This document shows positions 8,709 through 16,823 of a stretch of DNA of 32,631 bases, one piece after another (positions within the stretch are counted from its first letter, which is position 1; every line of letters starts with the position of its first letter). Under the pieces are notes generated by a model, which made no database searches, was not told the DNA's origin, and saw only the letters and a list, made by a program, of their open reading frames with translations. Source of the stretch: Candidatus Hodarchaeota archaeon (GTDB lineage Archaea > Asgardarchaeota > Heimdallarchaeia > Hodarchaeales > Hodarchaeaceae); contig JAEOTY010000459.1 in the NCBI GenBank assembly GCA_016839625.1, positions 1 through 32,631 on the forward strand. Reading direction: 5' to 3'. Made by a program: the position numbers and the translations under genes.

Positions 8709-9416
8709 TTACCAAGGAACTTCATTACCTTCCCAATCATAAAATTTTCCAGTATTCGATAGGGTTGCAGAGTCAATTACTTTTATCATACCTGTGACAG
8801 AGGTATCAGGTTTCAATGGAGCTCGTTGAGTTCCCATATCTGTCCTAGCCCAGCCTGGATGAAGAATTAAAACAACAATCTAGTTTGTCTTTAAGTGATG
8901 AGCAAGAGCTTTTGAATACATGTTCAATGCTGCTTTGCTTGCATCATAACTGTATGTATTTGAACTGTTTTTGAGTGAAATACTGCCCATTCGACTAGAG
9001 ATATTAGCCACTTTCGGGTTATTTCCTTTTTTCAGTAATGGAAAGAACGTTTCCATTGTTAAAACTGGGCCGATAGTATTTATTTGGAACACTTTACTTA
9101 GATCTTCTGTATACAATTTCTCAAACGCATGATACCTGTTTTGACCACCAGAAATTACTCCCGCATTGTTTATTAGAAGATCTAAAGAAGAAAATAAAAA
9201 ATTGATTTGTGCAAACGCATTAATCATCGAATCTTGAGATGAAACATCGAGTTCCTGGATTGTTAATTTTTCTTCATACAGTTTTTTCAATTCTTGAAGT
9301 GCTTTAGCTTCTTTCGGGTTTCGACAGGTAGCGATAACCTCATCCCCTTTCTTTAAATACTGTCTAACGAATTCTAATCCTAAACCTCTATTCGCTCCCG
9401 TTATTAGTAATCTCAT
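8709..9416 (-). pseudogene. Short-chain dehydrogenase/reductase, interrupted by an in-frame TAG
   Basis: NAD(P)-dependent Rossmann oxidoreductase of the C-factor (CsgA)-like SDR group. Residues 7-14 (TGANRGLG) form the dinucleotide loop, NNAG is at 83-86, the catalytic Ser is in NISSRMGS (140-141), and the Tyr-Lys pair is Y157DASK161. The frame stops at TAG (8880-8882) after ALAHHLKTN. It continues in the same frame for 56 more codons: IVVLILHPGWARTDMG carries the conserved PGW-x-x-TDM motif, the rest reads SVTGMIKVIDSATLSNTGKF then YDWEGNEVPW, and it stops at 8709-8711. The full length of about 235 residues is normal for the family. The 178-residue product alone would lack the C-terminal substrate-binding part. 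It lies just upstream on the same strand of the beta-helix gene, which is broken in the same way. Confidence 0.8.
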
Positions 9417-9596
9417 CTTCTATTTCACTCTAAATATATAGAAATTTGTCTTTGTTTTTAACCAACACCCTTATTAATCCGCAATCTCAATTCTTGATTA
9501 TGTTTGTTGCGAATTTAATGACTTTAAGGAGCTCCAAAACCAATTTATGAAATCTCAAGCAAATGCTTATAATTTCAAATAAATGGATGTTAAGCC

Positions 9597-10457
9597 ATGG
9601 AAACCAAGAGTACTACAATTTGGAAAGAAAGTTTAGCTAGAAAAGGGCTTCTCATAGTTATTATGAGTTGGGTTATCCTAGCGACTGTTTTTGGCTTTCT
9701 TGACTTACAGATTTCGATTTTGGTTGTTGACAAGCAAGCTATTTGGGCACAATTCATTGCAGATTACGGTGAAATCCCTGGAATGATAGTTATATTAAGT
9801 TCTATTCTCATTCTTGATCGGAATAGACAAACTGTTGGTTGGAGGAAGAATATCCTTATTTCTCTTATGGTTCTAAGTATCTTGACCCTAATGATGTTTT
9901 ACTGGTTTGATATAATAGCGATTAAGAAGAATGATTTTCTTAAATCCTATCGTTACTTTTTTCTTCCTGTTATTGGGATTTTGCTTTTTTCTATTCAGCA
10001 GTTTTTGAAAAAAATTGATTCTAAACATTTTACCCAGATTGATAAGATGTCTCGAATTACCTTGATCTTAGCGATCATTAATCCTCTTCTTTTCGTTCAG
10101 ATCGTTAAGATAACCTGGGGTAGGGTAAGATTTAGAGACCTTACACCTGATTTTTCGAACTTCACTTCGTGGTTCATTCCTCAAGGAATTACTGGAGGAA
10201 GTTCATTCCCTTCTGGTCACACAGCTATGGGGTGGATGCTTCTTCCCTTAATCCTATTGACTTTAGATAAACAATCTAGGACACAACTCCTATTTTTGAC
10301 ACCTGTTATTGGTTGGGGGGTAATAGTTGCTGCTGGAAGGGTTGTAATTGGTGCCCATTATGCGTCCGATGTTCTATTTTCAAGCTGTTTCGCATTTGTG
10401 TCTTTTTTGTTGTTGTATAAACACTATTATTTTCAACATGAATTTAAAAAAGATTAA
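9597..10457 (+). CDS. PAP2-family membrane phosphatase
   Basis: 286 aa, about six TM helices. All three PAP2/acid phosphatase signature regions are present. These are K171 and R178 in KITWGRVRF (the usual following Pro is Phe), SFPSGHTA with His208, and GRVVIGAHYASD with Arg248, His254 (nucleophile) and Asp258; Gly replaces the usual Ser before Arg248. Family members remove phosphate from lipid phosphates or isoprenyl diphosphates at the membrane, so a role in recycling polyprenyl diphosphate or in ether-lipid phosphate removal is plausible. A TATA-like GCTTATAATT about 25-30 bp before the ATG and no SD suggest a leaderless message. A zinc-ribbon gene follows after 53 bp. Confidence 0.85.
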   Translation: METKSTTIWKESLARKGLLIVIMSWVILATVFGFLDLQISILVVDKQAIWAQFIADYGEIPGMIVILSSILILDRNRQTVGWRKNILISLMVLSILTLMMFYWFDIIAIKKNDFLKSYRYFFLPVIGILLFSIQQFLKKIDSKHFTQIDKMSRITLILAIINPLLFVQIVKITWGRVRFRDLTPDFSNFTSWFIPQGITGGSSFPSGHTAMGWMLLPLILLTLDKQSRTQLLFLTPVIGWGVIVAAGRVVIGAHYASDVLFSSCFAFVSFLLLYKHYYFQHEFKKD

Positions 10458-10510
10458 TGTTAAATCGAATATTGATAGTTAAGTCAAAACAAGGTATGAG
10501 ATGATTTGAT

Positions 10511-10747
10511 ATGAATATTAAGGAAATTAAATGTCCTAAATGCCAGTCTAATATGTTTGAAGGATGGATAATAGATTATTCAAGTGGAATTACTCAATCG
10601 AGGTGGATTCCAGGTAAACCTGAAAAGTCATTTTTGCATGGATTCAAACCCAAGAAAAAACAACAGCACCCAATTGAAGCTTTTCGATGTGAGAAGTGTG
10701 GTTATTTGGAATTATACGCTCAATCCATAGATATTCAAGAAAAATGA
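10511..10747 (+). CDS. Small zinc-ribbon protein
   Basis: 78 aa. CPKC (C8, C11) and CEKCG (C60, C63) form a two-knuckle zinc ribbon. The 48-residue insert carries GWIIDYSSGITQSRWIPG and a basic patch (FKPKKKQQH). The pattern resembles the DUF6487-type zinc-ribbon proteins, which I know only as a family of unknown function. It lies 53 bp behind the PAP2 gene on the same strand and is probably co-transcribed. Confidence 0.65.
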   Translation: MNIKEIKCPKCQSNMFEGWIIDYSSGITQSRWIPGKPEKSFLHGFKPKKKQQHPIEAFRCEKCGYLELYAQSIDIQEK

Positions 10748-10819
10748 TACATTCTTTCGATCATGAATCTTTGAACCAAAAAGAATTCACCAAGATTATG
10801 TTTTTGGTTCAATTACCAA

Positions 10820-11059
10820 TTAAGAAGCGATTTCCTTCCACTGGGTATTTCTCCATACAGATGCTTCGACCTGAAGTTCAGAGAGAGCTTTTTCTATTGT
10901 TACTTTTGGAGGATTCCCCTTGATTTTCCGTTTTTTATACCATGGAATACTCCGGAAGCGAAACCAATAACTATATTCATCATCCATTAATTTGGTGTCA
11001 ATCTGATTCTGAATTTCGTCATCAAAACCCTGAATGACCCACTCTTTCGTAATTCGCAA
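10820..11059 (-). CDS. Small protein, unknown function, uncertain 5' end
   Basis: 79 aa with a protein-like composition: EWVIQGFDDEIQNQIDTKLM, DDEYSYWFRFRSIPWYKKRK, then a helix VTIEKALSELQVEASVWR. The only start in frame is TTG at 11059. The frame stays open for about 14 codons further upstream without ATG or GTG and then meets TAA, so the true start may be lost or lie at TTG. It converges with the zinc-ribbon gene. No family recognised. It may be a decayed gene. Confidence 0.4.
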   Translation of the reverse strand: MRITKEWVIQGFDDEIQNQIDTKLMDDEYSYWFRFRSIPWYKKRKIKGNPPKVTIEKALSELQVEASVWRNTQWKEIAS

Positions 11060-11141
11060 TATATGATTAGAATCATTTGAAAGATAAATGAATTTACATG
11101 TTTAGGTAAATGGAATCTTGACTAAGGGCCTCCTGAGCAAG

Positions 11142-11495
<354 letters not shown>

Positions 11496-11531
11496 TTTTC
11501 AAATCACCTTTTTGTGCCATGTTTCGTAATA

Positions 11532-11559
11532 TGTGTATTTATACTTTATTGTATAAAGT
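11532..11559 (-). promoter_or_regulatory. TATA box with adjacent palindrome upstream of the amphi-Trp gene
   Basis: Reading on the minus strand, ACTTTAT-ACA-ATAAAGT (11559-11543), a perfect 7-bp inverted repeat, is followed directly by GTATAAATAC (about 11541-11532). The palindrome occupies the BRE position, so a protein bound there would compete with TFB/TBP. The TATA box is about 40 bp before the ATG, leaving a short leader that holds the SD. Confidence 0.5.
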
Positions 11560-11668
11560 TTTATTCTCTTATTCAAGCTCATACTGTCTTATAACCAAAT
11601 CAATCAATCATAATAATCGTGTAGGATGGATTTATACTGCAGAAAGGGGAGTAATAGACATTCAGCTT

Positions 11669-12190
11669 TTAACCGTACCGACCAGCTTCAAGCAGTATAT
11701 ATAGGAGAGTTATCGTTAATGTTGAAATTATAAAACCAAAAAACCACCATATTGAATAAATTATACCTAATGTGGTATTAATTCCGCTTAAATTGAAAGG
11801 ATCTTGGACTGGAGGAAAGAATGGGAGTACTAAAACGTACAATCCAATGGATGTACCAATTATTAAAATAAAACTTAGGACAAAGAGGAGGTTTACGACC
11901 CAATCTATTTCTCTTTCCTCATCCCAATTAAAAACGCGTTTTGCAAGCATTGGGGGAACAAGAGAGAGAACTATGATCAATATAATCACAACACTAATTA
12001 CTAGTACAGTGATGATACCCAATAGCATTAAATTTTCCAAGTATTCAGGATTAAGAAAAGTAGCTACAACAGATGAGAGAATAACAAGACCAAGATTGAT
12101 TAATAGAATAATAAAAATTATATCTATCCAAGTAGTTTTTGTCTCTGGTTCTATTTCATTATTTGTTTCAGAGGTTGTATTAGATTCCAA
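11669..12190 (-). CDS. Four-helix membrane protein, unknown function
   Basis: 173 aa. A Glu/Thr-rich cytoplasmic N-terminus precedes four hydrophobic helices at about 22-45, 54-83, 100-127 and 143-168. The loop PPMLAKRVFNWDEEREIDW between helices 2 and 3 is charged. No family recognised. The start is TTG at 12190: a stop lies six codons upstream, GGAG is at loose SD distance and there is no earlier ATG in frame. It is separated by about 140 bp from the next membrane gene on the same strand. Confidence 0.55.
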   Translation of the reverse strand: MESNTTSETNNEIEPETKTTWIDIIFIILLINLGLVILSSVVATFLNPEYLENLMLLGIITVLVISVVIILIIVLSLVPPMLAKRVFNWDEEREIDWVVNLLFVLSFILIIGTSIGLYVLVLPFFPPVQDPFNLSGINTTLGIIYSIWWFFGFIISTLTITLLYILLEAGRYG

Positions 12191-12332
12191 CTTTTCAGCT
12201 CTCCATTAGTCAATACATGATTTTAATGCAAATAAGATGATGTATAATTAATTACCTCTCCTTATGAAAACACCCAACAAGGTTTTTTTCAGAGTATCAA
12301 TACACTTACTCTATACTTACGGCGCTATTTGA

Positions 12333-12710
12333 TTATTCATCCCATTCTCTCTTGGCGAGAATGCCTCCGATTAGACCGAATACTCCGCCAAAGAAACAAA
12401 GCACAAACGCAAGTGCTTCCAGGCCTGATTCGAACCTCTCTACAATAAGAAACCACATGAATACATCAAAAGCGGCAAATCCTAGCGCCACGAAGCTCCA
12501 AGTTGCTGCTGCTGATGATTCACCCAGATATCGTCCAGTTTGAAATCTTCCCCGATACGAGAATACCGACATATCCATATCAGTAGCGGCAGTATATGTT
12601 GCAATCGCAGAGAAAGGAATGGGTATAGCAGTAAAGAGAACACCAATACTTCCAGGATTAAACACGAAGCTTGCTATCCAGCTTACAATCAATGTGACTG
12701 TAGCAAGCAT
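12333..12710 (-). CDS. Four-helix membrane protein, unknown function
   Basis: 125 aa from ATG 12710, preceded by GAGAGGAA at about 11 nt. Four hydrophobic segments (about 2-20, 24-42, 68-88, 97-117) are joined by a polar loop (MDMSVFSYRGRFQTGRYLGE), and the protein ends KREWDE. GC content and Ala/Gly use are higher than in its neighbours. The frame is open for 17 more codons upstream and reads like protein (EKRIIPEYDFTRGTQIL) before an in-frame TAG. The annotated start may therefore be too short, or the 5' end damaged. An ATT start at SD distance from AGGAG (12749-12755 region) is another possibility. No family recognised. Confidence 0.55.
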   Translation of the reverse strand: MLATVTLIVSWIASFVFNPGSIGVLFTAIPIPFSAIATYTAATDMDMSVFSYRGRFQTGRYLGESSAAATWSFVALGFAAFDVFMWFLIVERFESGLEALAFVLCFFGGVFGLIGGILAKREWDE

Positions 12711-12883
12711 TAAAATTTGTGTTCCTCTCGTAAAGTCATATTCAGGAATAATTCTCTTCTCCTAGGAGTTTATTTTCAAGGGAAATAGTGCCAATATCGG
12801 AATTGATATAAGTTCAATAGTACTAAAGATTCTTCCGATGAAGATTAAGATTTTGGTTATCTCACAGCAACAGAGCTTGATTC

Positions 12884-13333
12884 TCAATCATCTATTTTCA
12901 ATTCGAGATTGATCATATCACCTTTGTTGAATCCCATAGTGTCGAAAAATCGGAGTAGTTCCCAATCTCGCCAATTTACTAGCGTATACACAGTATCTAC
13001 ATCAACTTTTTTCATGTAATTCAGGAGTTCTTTCATCAATAGTCCACCGATGCCTTTTTTCTGAGAGGTTGGATCAACACCAATCGTATCAATCCATCCA
13101 ATATTTTCTGGTACACCATATTCCCAGCCACTTGCCTCACCAAAAACGAACCCGACAACTTTGCCCTCTATTTCCGCGACAAGTGAGGGCAAGGGTGATT
13201 TTTTTCCAGCCATCTCCACTTTTCTCTCCCAATAATCTGGTCGTCTCTCTCCGAGAACTTTAAAGTCTATCTCAATAATTCTCTCGAGATCTTCTTCCTT
13301 CATTATCCTTATAATCGGTTCTTGTACTGACAT
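12884..13333 (-). CDS. GNAT family N-acetyltransferase
   Basis: About 149 aa from ATG 13333. Transfers an acyl group from acyl-CoA to an amine; the substrate is unknown. Motif A is intact: TIGVDPTSQKKGIGGLLMKE with the QKKGIG pyrophosphate-binding turn. The preceding strand VVGFVFGEAS and the C-terminal WELLRFFDTMGF (motif B) fit the fold. An ATG at 13378 would add 15 residues. I prefer 13333 because AGGAAAGGA sits just upstream of it and the TATA element at about 13390-13402 would place the transcript start near or past 13378. Confidence 0.8.
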   Translation of the reverse strand: MSVQEPIIRIMKEEDLERIIEIDFKVLGERRPDYWERKVEMAGKKSPLPSLVAEIEGKVVGFVFGEASGWEYGVPENIGWIDTIGVDPTSQKKGIGGLLMKELLNYMKKVDVDTVYTLVNWRDWELLRFFDTMGFNKGDMINLELKIDD

Positions 13334-13497
13334 GGTTCCTTTCCTCTTCATCTTGTGATTCATTTTCTCACTTTCCATCTTAACTGGAGTTTATATTTAA
13401 AGGATTCAATGAATCAATAAAGATCTTTTTTAAAAGTATTCTCAATAGGAGATGTTAAATTTATAAAACTTCTATTCAAATGATCACACTAGAATTA

Positions 13498-13755
13498 TTA
13501 AACCCCCTTAAAAGAAAACATTTTTAAGAGTAAATTTGGTAATAAATCGTTAGAATCTATGACTAAGACGGGTCTAGTCCCAACGGGTGCAAAACCTCGC
13601 TCTTCGCATTCGTCCCAATAATGGGAAATGGTCAGGTGGGCAAACAATTTTGGTCTAGACATCCCAACCGAATCATTGTAGGTCATAATTGAAAGTAGAA
13701 GCATTAACACGCACTCCTGAAAATTTGTCTGACAAATGGACAGGATAGAGGGCAT
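13498..13755 (-). other. Weak open frame, possible decayed gene
   Basis: 85 codons from ATG 13755, with text such as LFAHLTISHYWDECEERGFA and TRPVLVIDSNDLLPNLLLK. The frame extends upstream past ATG for 13 codons (VTAARLYHLGPNP), then crosses a TAG at about 13798-13800 and continues with further protein-like text (SHLYSHEVIN) before another stop. No family recognised. Local GC is slightly higher than around it. This looks more like a remnant than an intact gene. The stretch 13756-13902 holds nothing else I can support. Confidence 0.25.
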
Positions 13756-13902
13756 AGGGTTAGGCCCAAGATGATAGAGTCTAGCAGCGGTAACGAGCTA
13801 GTTGATGACCTCATGTGAATACAAATGACTACATTTGATAGCGTTTGTGATAACCTATAAGATCTCTCCCTAGAGGAATTCAACAGTTAGAAGAGCAAAG
13901 AG

Positions 13903-14625
13903 TTAGATAATCCTGTTCTCTGAGGATATAACACTCACAACTTCAGGCAAGTATCTCCGTAAATACCTTCTATGGGTGATCACTTGAAGTGCAATCTGTT
14001 GAAACGCTTTGGTAATGTTTTTTCCTGTTTTTGCACTTGTTGGCAAATAAGAGATTCGAAACCGAAAGTTAGAGTAAGTAACTGAGGAGATTCCCTCTGC
14101 AACTCTTTGTAGTGATAAATCATCAATGTAACCCTCTTCTGTCTGTCTTAGGTCGATTTTATTGCCGAGGATTACAAATGGGATTGGTCCCCGTCCGTTT
14201 TGCTTCCATAGCTCGCTCACCCACTTAACAATGTGTGTCATAGAGTCTGGATTACTGACATCACAAACGATAAATGCTGCTTGAGCACCTCCATAATACA
14301 TTCGTCGGACGTTCTTGAATTTTGGCTGGCCAGCCAAATCCCAGACTTGAAATCGGATTTTTTTGGCTCTTATTGATTCTCGTGCTATTGTAAAATCTGC
14401 TCCCAATGTAGGCAGATACTCACTAGAAAAACCGTGGCCTAGGTATCGCTCCCTAATTGATGTTTTTCCCACGGCTCCATCCCCGATCAAGATTATCTTC
14501 ATTAAATACTCTTCTTGACTATTATCTTGGACAATACTGACATCTACAGGTCGGTAAGATGTGAGTGGATAGCTCGAGATGAAATATTCTAAAATTTCGG
14601 CCCAGTCTTCAGTCTTTCTTACCAC
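13903..14625 (-). CDS. Ras/Rab-like small GTPase with N-terminal extension
   Basis: 240 aa from GTG 14625. GTP-binding switch protein of the Ras superfamily, related to the many small GTPases of Asgard archaea. G1 is GDGAVGKTS (48-56), G2 is Thr73 in LPTLGAD, G3 is DLAGQ (96-100) with the catalytic Gln, G4 is NKID (155-158) and G5 is SAK (197-199). About 40 residues precede the G domain (RKTEDWAEILEYFISSYPL). The C-terminus is basic then hydrophobic (HRRYLRRYLPEVV) without a Cys for prenylation. Upstream of GTG the frame stays open and protein-like for about 25 codons (FWEPILTKEENR) to a TGA. A different frame starts at ATG 14707 or 14701 (MPMKKKLEKAETKTN) and would join it by a one-base shift near a T4 run, so the true start may be 14707 with a frameshift. 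Confidence 0.85.
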   Translation of the reverse strand: MVRKTEDWAEILEYFISSYPLTSYRPVDVSIVQDNSQEEYLMKIILIGDGAVGKTSIRERYLGHGFSSEYLPTLGADFTIARESIRAKKIRFQVWDLAGQPKFKNVRRMYYGGAQAAFIVCDVSNPDSMTHIVKWVSELWKQNGRGPIPFVILGNKIDLRQTEEGYIDDLSLQRVAEGISSVTYSNFRFRISYLPTSAKTGKNITKAFQQIALQVITHRRYLRRYLPEVVSVISSENRII

Positions 14626-15134
14626 TCGATTTTCTTCCTTTGTCAGGATAGGTTCCCAAAATGTTTGTTTTGGTTTCTGCTTTCTCCAATTTCTTTTTCA
14701 TAGGCATGGTATTACGAGATCATCCAATTACTTGGAAATACGTTTCCTTCCAGATCGTGTGTGAATAGATTATTCTTGAAAAATATTTAATTTTTTAGAA
14801 CATAAAGCTATCGAAATAGGAAGTCCAGCTTTTGCTCTTGATTGAATCTATCACACATGCCATTCAATGAAAAACCATTATACGAGTAAGCGGGGGAGAA
14901 ATTATGTAATAACTAAAGAAATGATAAATTATCAACACCGGAAAAATTGCTTGCTTCGACCTCCCAAAACTCGCCTAGAGTCACTTTTTAGTACAATTAT
15001 AGGTTGTTGTTTTTTATTTGTCATAGTAAGGAGAAAAAGAAAGATTAAACAAGATCTTTCATAAAAATACTCCTATTCTAAAATAATAAAATAAATTTTT
15101 TGAAAAAGGGTCAAAGAAGACCGAGGTTGTCAGC
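14626..15134. other. Gene-poor stretch
   Basis: About 510 bp with no supported gene, apart from the possible frameshifted 5' end of the GTPase up to about 14707 on the minus strand. A 65-codon frame on the + strand (14867-15064) has the composition of chance translation and no start signals. No RNA gene was recognised. Confidence 0.4.
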
Positions 15135-15278
15135 TTACTTTTTTATTTCCTTGATCTTTTTGTCTGCTTCCTTTTTCACTTGCTTTCCAACTTTTTTACC
15201 TTTTTCAGCAGTCTTTTTACCAATTTTTTCAGCATCTTTCTTCATTTTTTCTGCTTCTTTGCTTATTTTCTTGAACAT
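15135..15278 (-). CDS. 47-residue lysine-rich amphipathic helical protein
   Basis: ATG 15278 to TAA 15135-15137. The product starts MFKKISKEAEKMKKDAEKIG and ends KKEADKKIKEIKK; nearly half its residues are Lys. Ala, Ile, Val and Gly recur every three to four residues between K/E pairs, giving one long amphipathic helix, as in short LEA-like, apolipoprotein-like or nucleic-acid-binding coiled-coil peptides. AAAGGAG lies about 11 nt before the ATG. The regular K/E pattern and SD support a real gene. Function unknown; nucleic acid or membrane binding is inference from charge. Confidence 0.6.
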   Translation of the reverse strand: MFKKISKEAEKMKKDAEKIGKKTAEKGKKVGKQVKKEADKKIKEIKK

Positions 15279-15485
15279 TACTTCTTACTCTCCTTTATCT
15301 TGTCATTTATGGGTTCATTTTTTCTGCAACCAGTGTATTATTGCTATATTATATGAGAATTGATTTGCAGCTAGAACAATTAAGCATTTTGGTGATAACA
15401 TTGAGGAAGAAGTCAATCTTAGATTCTTGATTTGAACTTCTCATTCCCCAAAGAGTGTAGTTCTTTAGAAATTTTGTCTCCCAGT

Positions 15486-15764
15486 TCATTCTGTGATTTG
15501 TTTTGCTTCTTCACCTTGGATTCGAGATAAAAACTCCTCAGAATGACATTTAAGACGCTCTTCGTCAATTAGGCTGTGTAATTTCCCATGCTGTTCTATA
15601 TTTTGGGAGTCAGCCATATGTTCAAGTCTATGTTCTAATCCTTCCAATAAAATATGCTTTAACATACTCTCGGAAGAATTAAATCCCCAATCAAACAATT
15701 CAGAAGCTGATTTAAAGAAATCAACTAATTCTGTTGGTAAATTAATTTTAATATCCATTTTCAT
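15486..15764 (-). CDS. Small protein with ribbon-helix-helix-like N-terminus
   Basis: 92 aa. MKMDIKINLPTELVDFFKSA has the strand-then-helix form of RHH/CopG-type DNA-binding proteins, followed by a second helix SSESMLKHILLEGLEHRLEH. The remainder is charged and helical (IDEERLKCHSEEFLSRIQGE). No certain family. If RHH, it would act as a dimeric repressor, possibly of its own gene. ATG 15764 or 15758 may be the start; AAGG lies just upstream. A different frame running past the stop (QNELGDKISKELHSLGNEKF) also looks protein-like, so a frameshifted C-terminus cannot be excluded. Confidence 0.5.
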   Translation of the reverse strand: MKMDIKINLPTELVDFFKSASELFDWGFNSSESMLKHILLEGLEHRLEHMADSQNIEQHGKLHSLIDEERLKCHSEEFLSRIQGEEAKQITE

Positions 15765-16095
15765 CCTTTCCAGAATAATTTATATGTAATTAACAATTGT
15801 GAAGATATTCTATTAATAACTAGTCCTTCGATCTGAGTAAATTCATTTCTTCATTAATCATTACTTCAGCCTAGATACTTGAATTGGGACAATGCATTTA
15901 AGATATTTTTTTGAAATGATTGAATTCTTTACTTTTGAGATCTTTAATCTCCCTATCTCAACATTATTCTAATCAGGGTTTTTAGTCGGTTTAGAACCGT
16001 CTGATCTGTGAATGTAGGAGGTTTAGAGTAACTTTTTCTGTGAACAAATTATCTAGATATTCTTTAATAGATCTCTCTCTTTAGTTTGGTTGCAG
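15765..16095. other. Intergenic region with hairpin and orphan SD-like site
   Basis: About 330 bp. CGGTT-TAG-AACCG (15987-15999) is a perfect short hairpin, flanked by ATCAG (15972-15976) and CTGAT (16001-16005), which could close an outer stem. AGGAGG at 16016-16021 is a strong SD-like sequence with no start codon at a suitable distance. A TATA-like TCTTTAATA at about 16060-16070 probably serves the gene at 16096. The hairpin plus free SD could be a small leader RNA; no known riboswitch class was recognised. Confidence 0.35.
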
Positions 16096-16791
16096 ATGAT
16101 ATCTCCTCAAACAATTCTTCAAAATGAGTCTTTAACGTCAAACATTTCATTTGGAATCTTCCCTGAACATCGAAATGACATTGACGAATCTGTTATCCAA
16201 ACTTTCCTTGGTCTTTCAGAAAGTATGGTGCGGTTTACCAGAGGTAAACCCTTTACTAAAGAAACTATACAGTTATTACAGGAAAAATTGGGTAGCAGAC
16301 TTAATGGGAAACTCTATCCAGGAGGAAAAGACATTCTTTTCGCATGGAGCTTCCAATGTGGAAAGAAAAGGGTTGTCATAAAACCTTATTTCAATAAAGA
16401 TTTAGCAACTCTTGTCCTTCATCACTTAACTATAGATGAGTATGGAAGAGTCTTAACTGTAACTTTGAATCAAGCTCTTCAAGATCATATTATAATTGAA
16501 TTACCTCTAGTAATTGGATTTGCAAAGATAGCAACCTCATCTTACTCTATTCCAGTTTTAATAACCACAGAATCAACTGGAGAACCATTAATGAATTTTC
16601 CAAATGTGGTGGGCATGCTTGGGGATGTTTGTACGAGTTTGGCTAAGCGGGGATTCATTGTTGATCTCTATCCAGCAAATTGGCGAGTTAATCCCTCAGA
16701 ACCCGTATTAGTTTTGGAATATATCGATTTAATCAATTCAAACAAGATTAAAAACGTTAAAGAAAGGATCGCAAGCCTGGAACTTTTATAA
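16096..16791 (+). CDS. Divergent kinase-like-fold protein (APH/protein kinase superfamily pattern)
   Basis: 231 aa from ATG 16096 (TTG 16090 is in frame). No family is obvious, but residues line up with the kinase-like phosphotransferase core. VVIKP carries Lys96 (the ATP-contacting strand). PVLITTESTGEPL at about 143-155 resembles the hinge of aminoglycoside-phosphotransferase-like enzymes. D180-LYPA-N185 has the Asp-x4-Asn spacing of the catalytic loop, and Asp201 in LEYIDLI sits where the metal-binding Asp (DFG/IDW) is expected. The N-lobe is short and no glycine-rich loop is clear. It may phosphorylate a small molecule or protein, or be a pseudokinase. It stands alone on the + strand, apparently leaderless, converging with the TPR gene. 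Confidence 0.55.
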   Translation: MISPQTILQNESLTSNISFGIFPEHRNDIDESVIQTFLGLSESMVRFTRGKPFTKETIQLLQEKLGSRLNGKLYPGGKDILFAWSFQCGKKRVVIKPYFNKDLATLVLHHLTIDEYGRVLTVTLNQALQDHIIIELPLVIGFAKIATSSYSIPVLITTESTGEPLMNFPNVVGMLGDVCTSLAKRGFIVDLYPANWRVNPSEPVLVLEYIDLINSNKIKNVKERIASLELL

Positions 16792-16823
16792 GACCTTTTT
16801 TCGCTCCTCATTAATCCGAGAAG

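Noticed and set aside
8880-8882. Pyrrolysine insertion as the default explanation for the TAG
   Set aside because: The adjacent gene is broken by TAA, which pyrrolysine cannot explain, and no pyl gene is in the window. Kept only as an alternative to test.
13498-13800. Insertion-sequence remnant
   Set aside because: No terminal inverted repeats, target duplication or DDE-type motif could be seen; left as an unassigned weak frame.
14867-15064. 65-codon + strand frame
   Set aside because: No SD or TATA signal, and the composition looks like chance translation of AT-rich DNA. Not supported as a gene.
15100-15363. 87-codon + strand frame rich in Ser/Phe
   Set aside because: It is the antisense of the lysine-rich mini-protein; its composition is what the complement of Lys/Glu codons gives.
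15418-15515. Small overlapping minus-strand frame (QNELGDKISKELHSLGNEKF)
   Set aside because: It looks protein-like but has only a GTG start inside the 15486-15764 gene and about 30 codons; recorded there as a possible frameshifted C-terminus only.
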